Positions 22,168 to 22,412 of a stretch of 22,412 nt of DNA are shown one piece after another. The stretch comes from a virus. The notes under the pieces were generated by a model, which was given only the letters and a program-made list of their open reading frames with translations, did not search any database and was not told the DNA's origin. The stretch spans positions 1 to 22,412 of IMG/VR virus record IMGVR_UViG_3300025889_009991; one strand, written 5' to 3'. The position numbers were made by a program, and so were the translations under genes. How positions within the stretch are numbered: position 1 is the first letter of the stretch; each line of letters starts with the position of its first letter.

Positions 22168-22412
22168 CTACGCTAAGTATTTGTTAGGGTCAATTTGCTT
22201 GCCCTGTTTGGGGTTGCCGGTGCGGTCTCTGCGCACCCTTTCCATCATGCTGTACAGGTTTTGTGCCCCTGCATCTGAATTACCGTTACCAAGATGGCTT
22301 ACTACATCAGCGGGTATTACGAACTCACCGTCGCTTAGCGCAGCGGGCTGCATGTTGTTGATTGTAGCAGGAATTTGATCCGCCATACCATCTGTAGGAC
22401 CGCCTAAGTAGT
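22168..22412 (-). CDS. C-terminal part of a virion protein cut by the window edge
   Basis: Eighty residues are visible and the frame is open to the window edge, so the gene starts outside; the internal ATG at 22386 is unlikely to be the start. The segment GGPTDGMADQIPATINN, followed by AALSDGEFVIPADVVSHLGNG, DAGAQNLYSMMERVR and a Lys/Gly-rich tail ending NKYLA, matches a conserved C-terminal region I recognise from uncharacterised structural proteins of aquatic phages. The exact role is unknown. Gene order (just upstream of the ejection-type proteins, same strand) supports a virion function. Confidence 0.75.
   Translation of the reverse strand, partial: YLGGPTDGMADQIPATINNMQPAALSDGEFVIPADVVSHLGNGNSDAGAQNLYSMMERVRRDRTGNPKQGKQIDPNKYLA

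Overview
The window looks like part of a tailed-phage genome or a closely related prophage-like element, probably from a marine or other aquatic bacterial host. The evidence is tightly packed short genes with ATGA-type overlaps, a phage-type family A DNA polymerase, a DUF3310 protein, a primase-helicase, a SleB-type lysin and very large Ala/Gln-rich virion-type proteins. No integrase, tRNA, rRNA, insertion sequence or CRISPR array was seen. Host and family cannot be fixed from sequence alone. The giant ejection-type proteins suggest a short-tailed (podovirus-like) particle, which is inference.

The left block (about 1-12992, all + strand) is the replication, regulation and lysis module. In order it holds: family A DNA polymerase with proofreading exonuclease; a regulator joining a Cro/CI-type helix-turn-helix to sigma-70 region 4; a run of very small overlapping genes including a KGSRRRP-type protein and DUF3310; a GNAT-like protein; a SleB-type cell wall hydrolase; a staphylococcal-nuclease-like protein; a Cas4/RecB-like nuclease with a four-cysteine set; a Lys-rich HNH-like protein; and an SNF2-type helicase. 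A consensus-like sigma-70 promoter overlaps the helicase stop codon. It should drive a second operon: a coiled-coil protein, a four-cysteine protein with an acidic tail (candidate ssDNA-binding protein), a small HTH protein, a 974-residue archaeo-eukaryotic primase-DUF927 helicase fusion and a small conserved protein.

The right block (12989-22412, all - strand) converges on the left block and looks like the virion/DNA-ejection module. Read in its own direction it has the C-terminus of an off-window protein, a 293-residue Ala/Gln-rich protein, a 649-residue coiled-coil-rich protein with two Gly-rich GYxEG motifs, and a 2105-residue polyvalent protein. The polyvalent protein carries three N-terminal NPFLQYV repeats, an HEAVH metallopeptidase motif and an LPD38-like C-terminus. 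The two blocks meet tail to tail with a 4-base overlap of stop codons and no convincing terminator.

Together the left block supplies a nearly self-contained replisome (primase-helicase, polymerase, SNF2 helicase, putative SSB, two nucleases) and a possible means of redirecting host RNA polymerase. The right block supplies proteins likely packaged in the capsid and delivered with the DNA. The most unusual items are the HTH-sigma region 4 fusion, the polyvalent protein with its repeat and peptidase motifs, and the small-gene cluster with an 86-base out-of-frame overlap.
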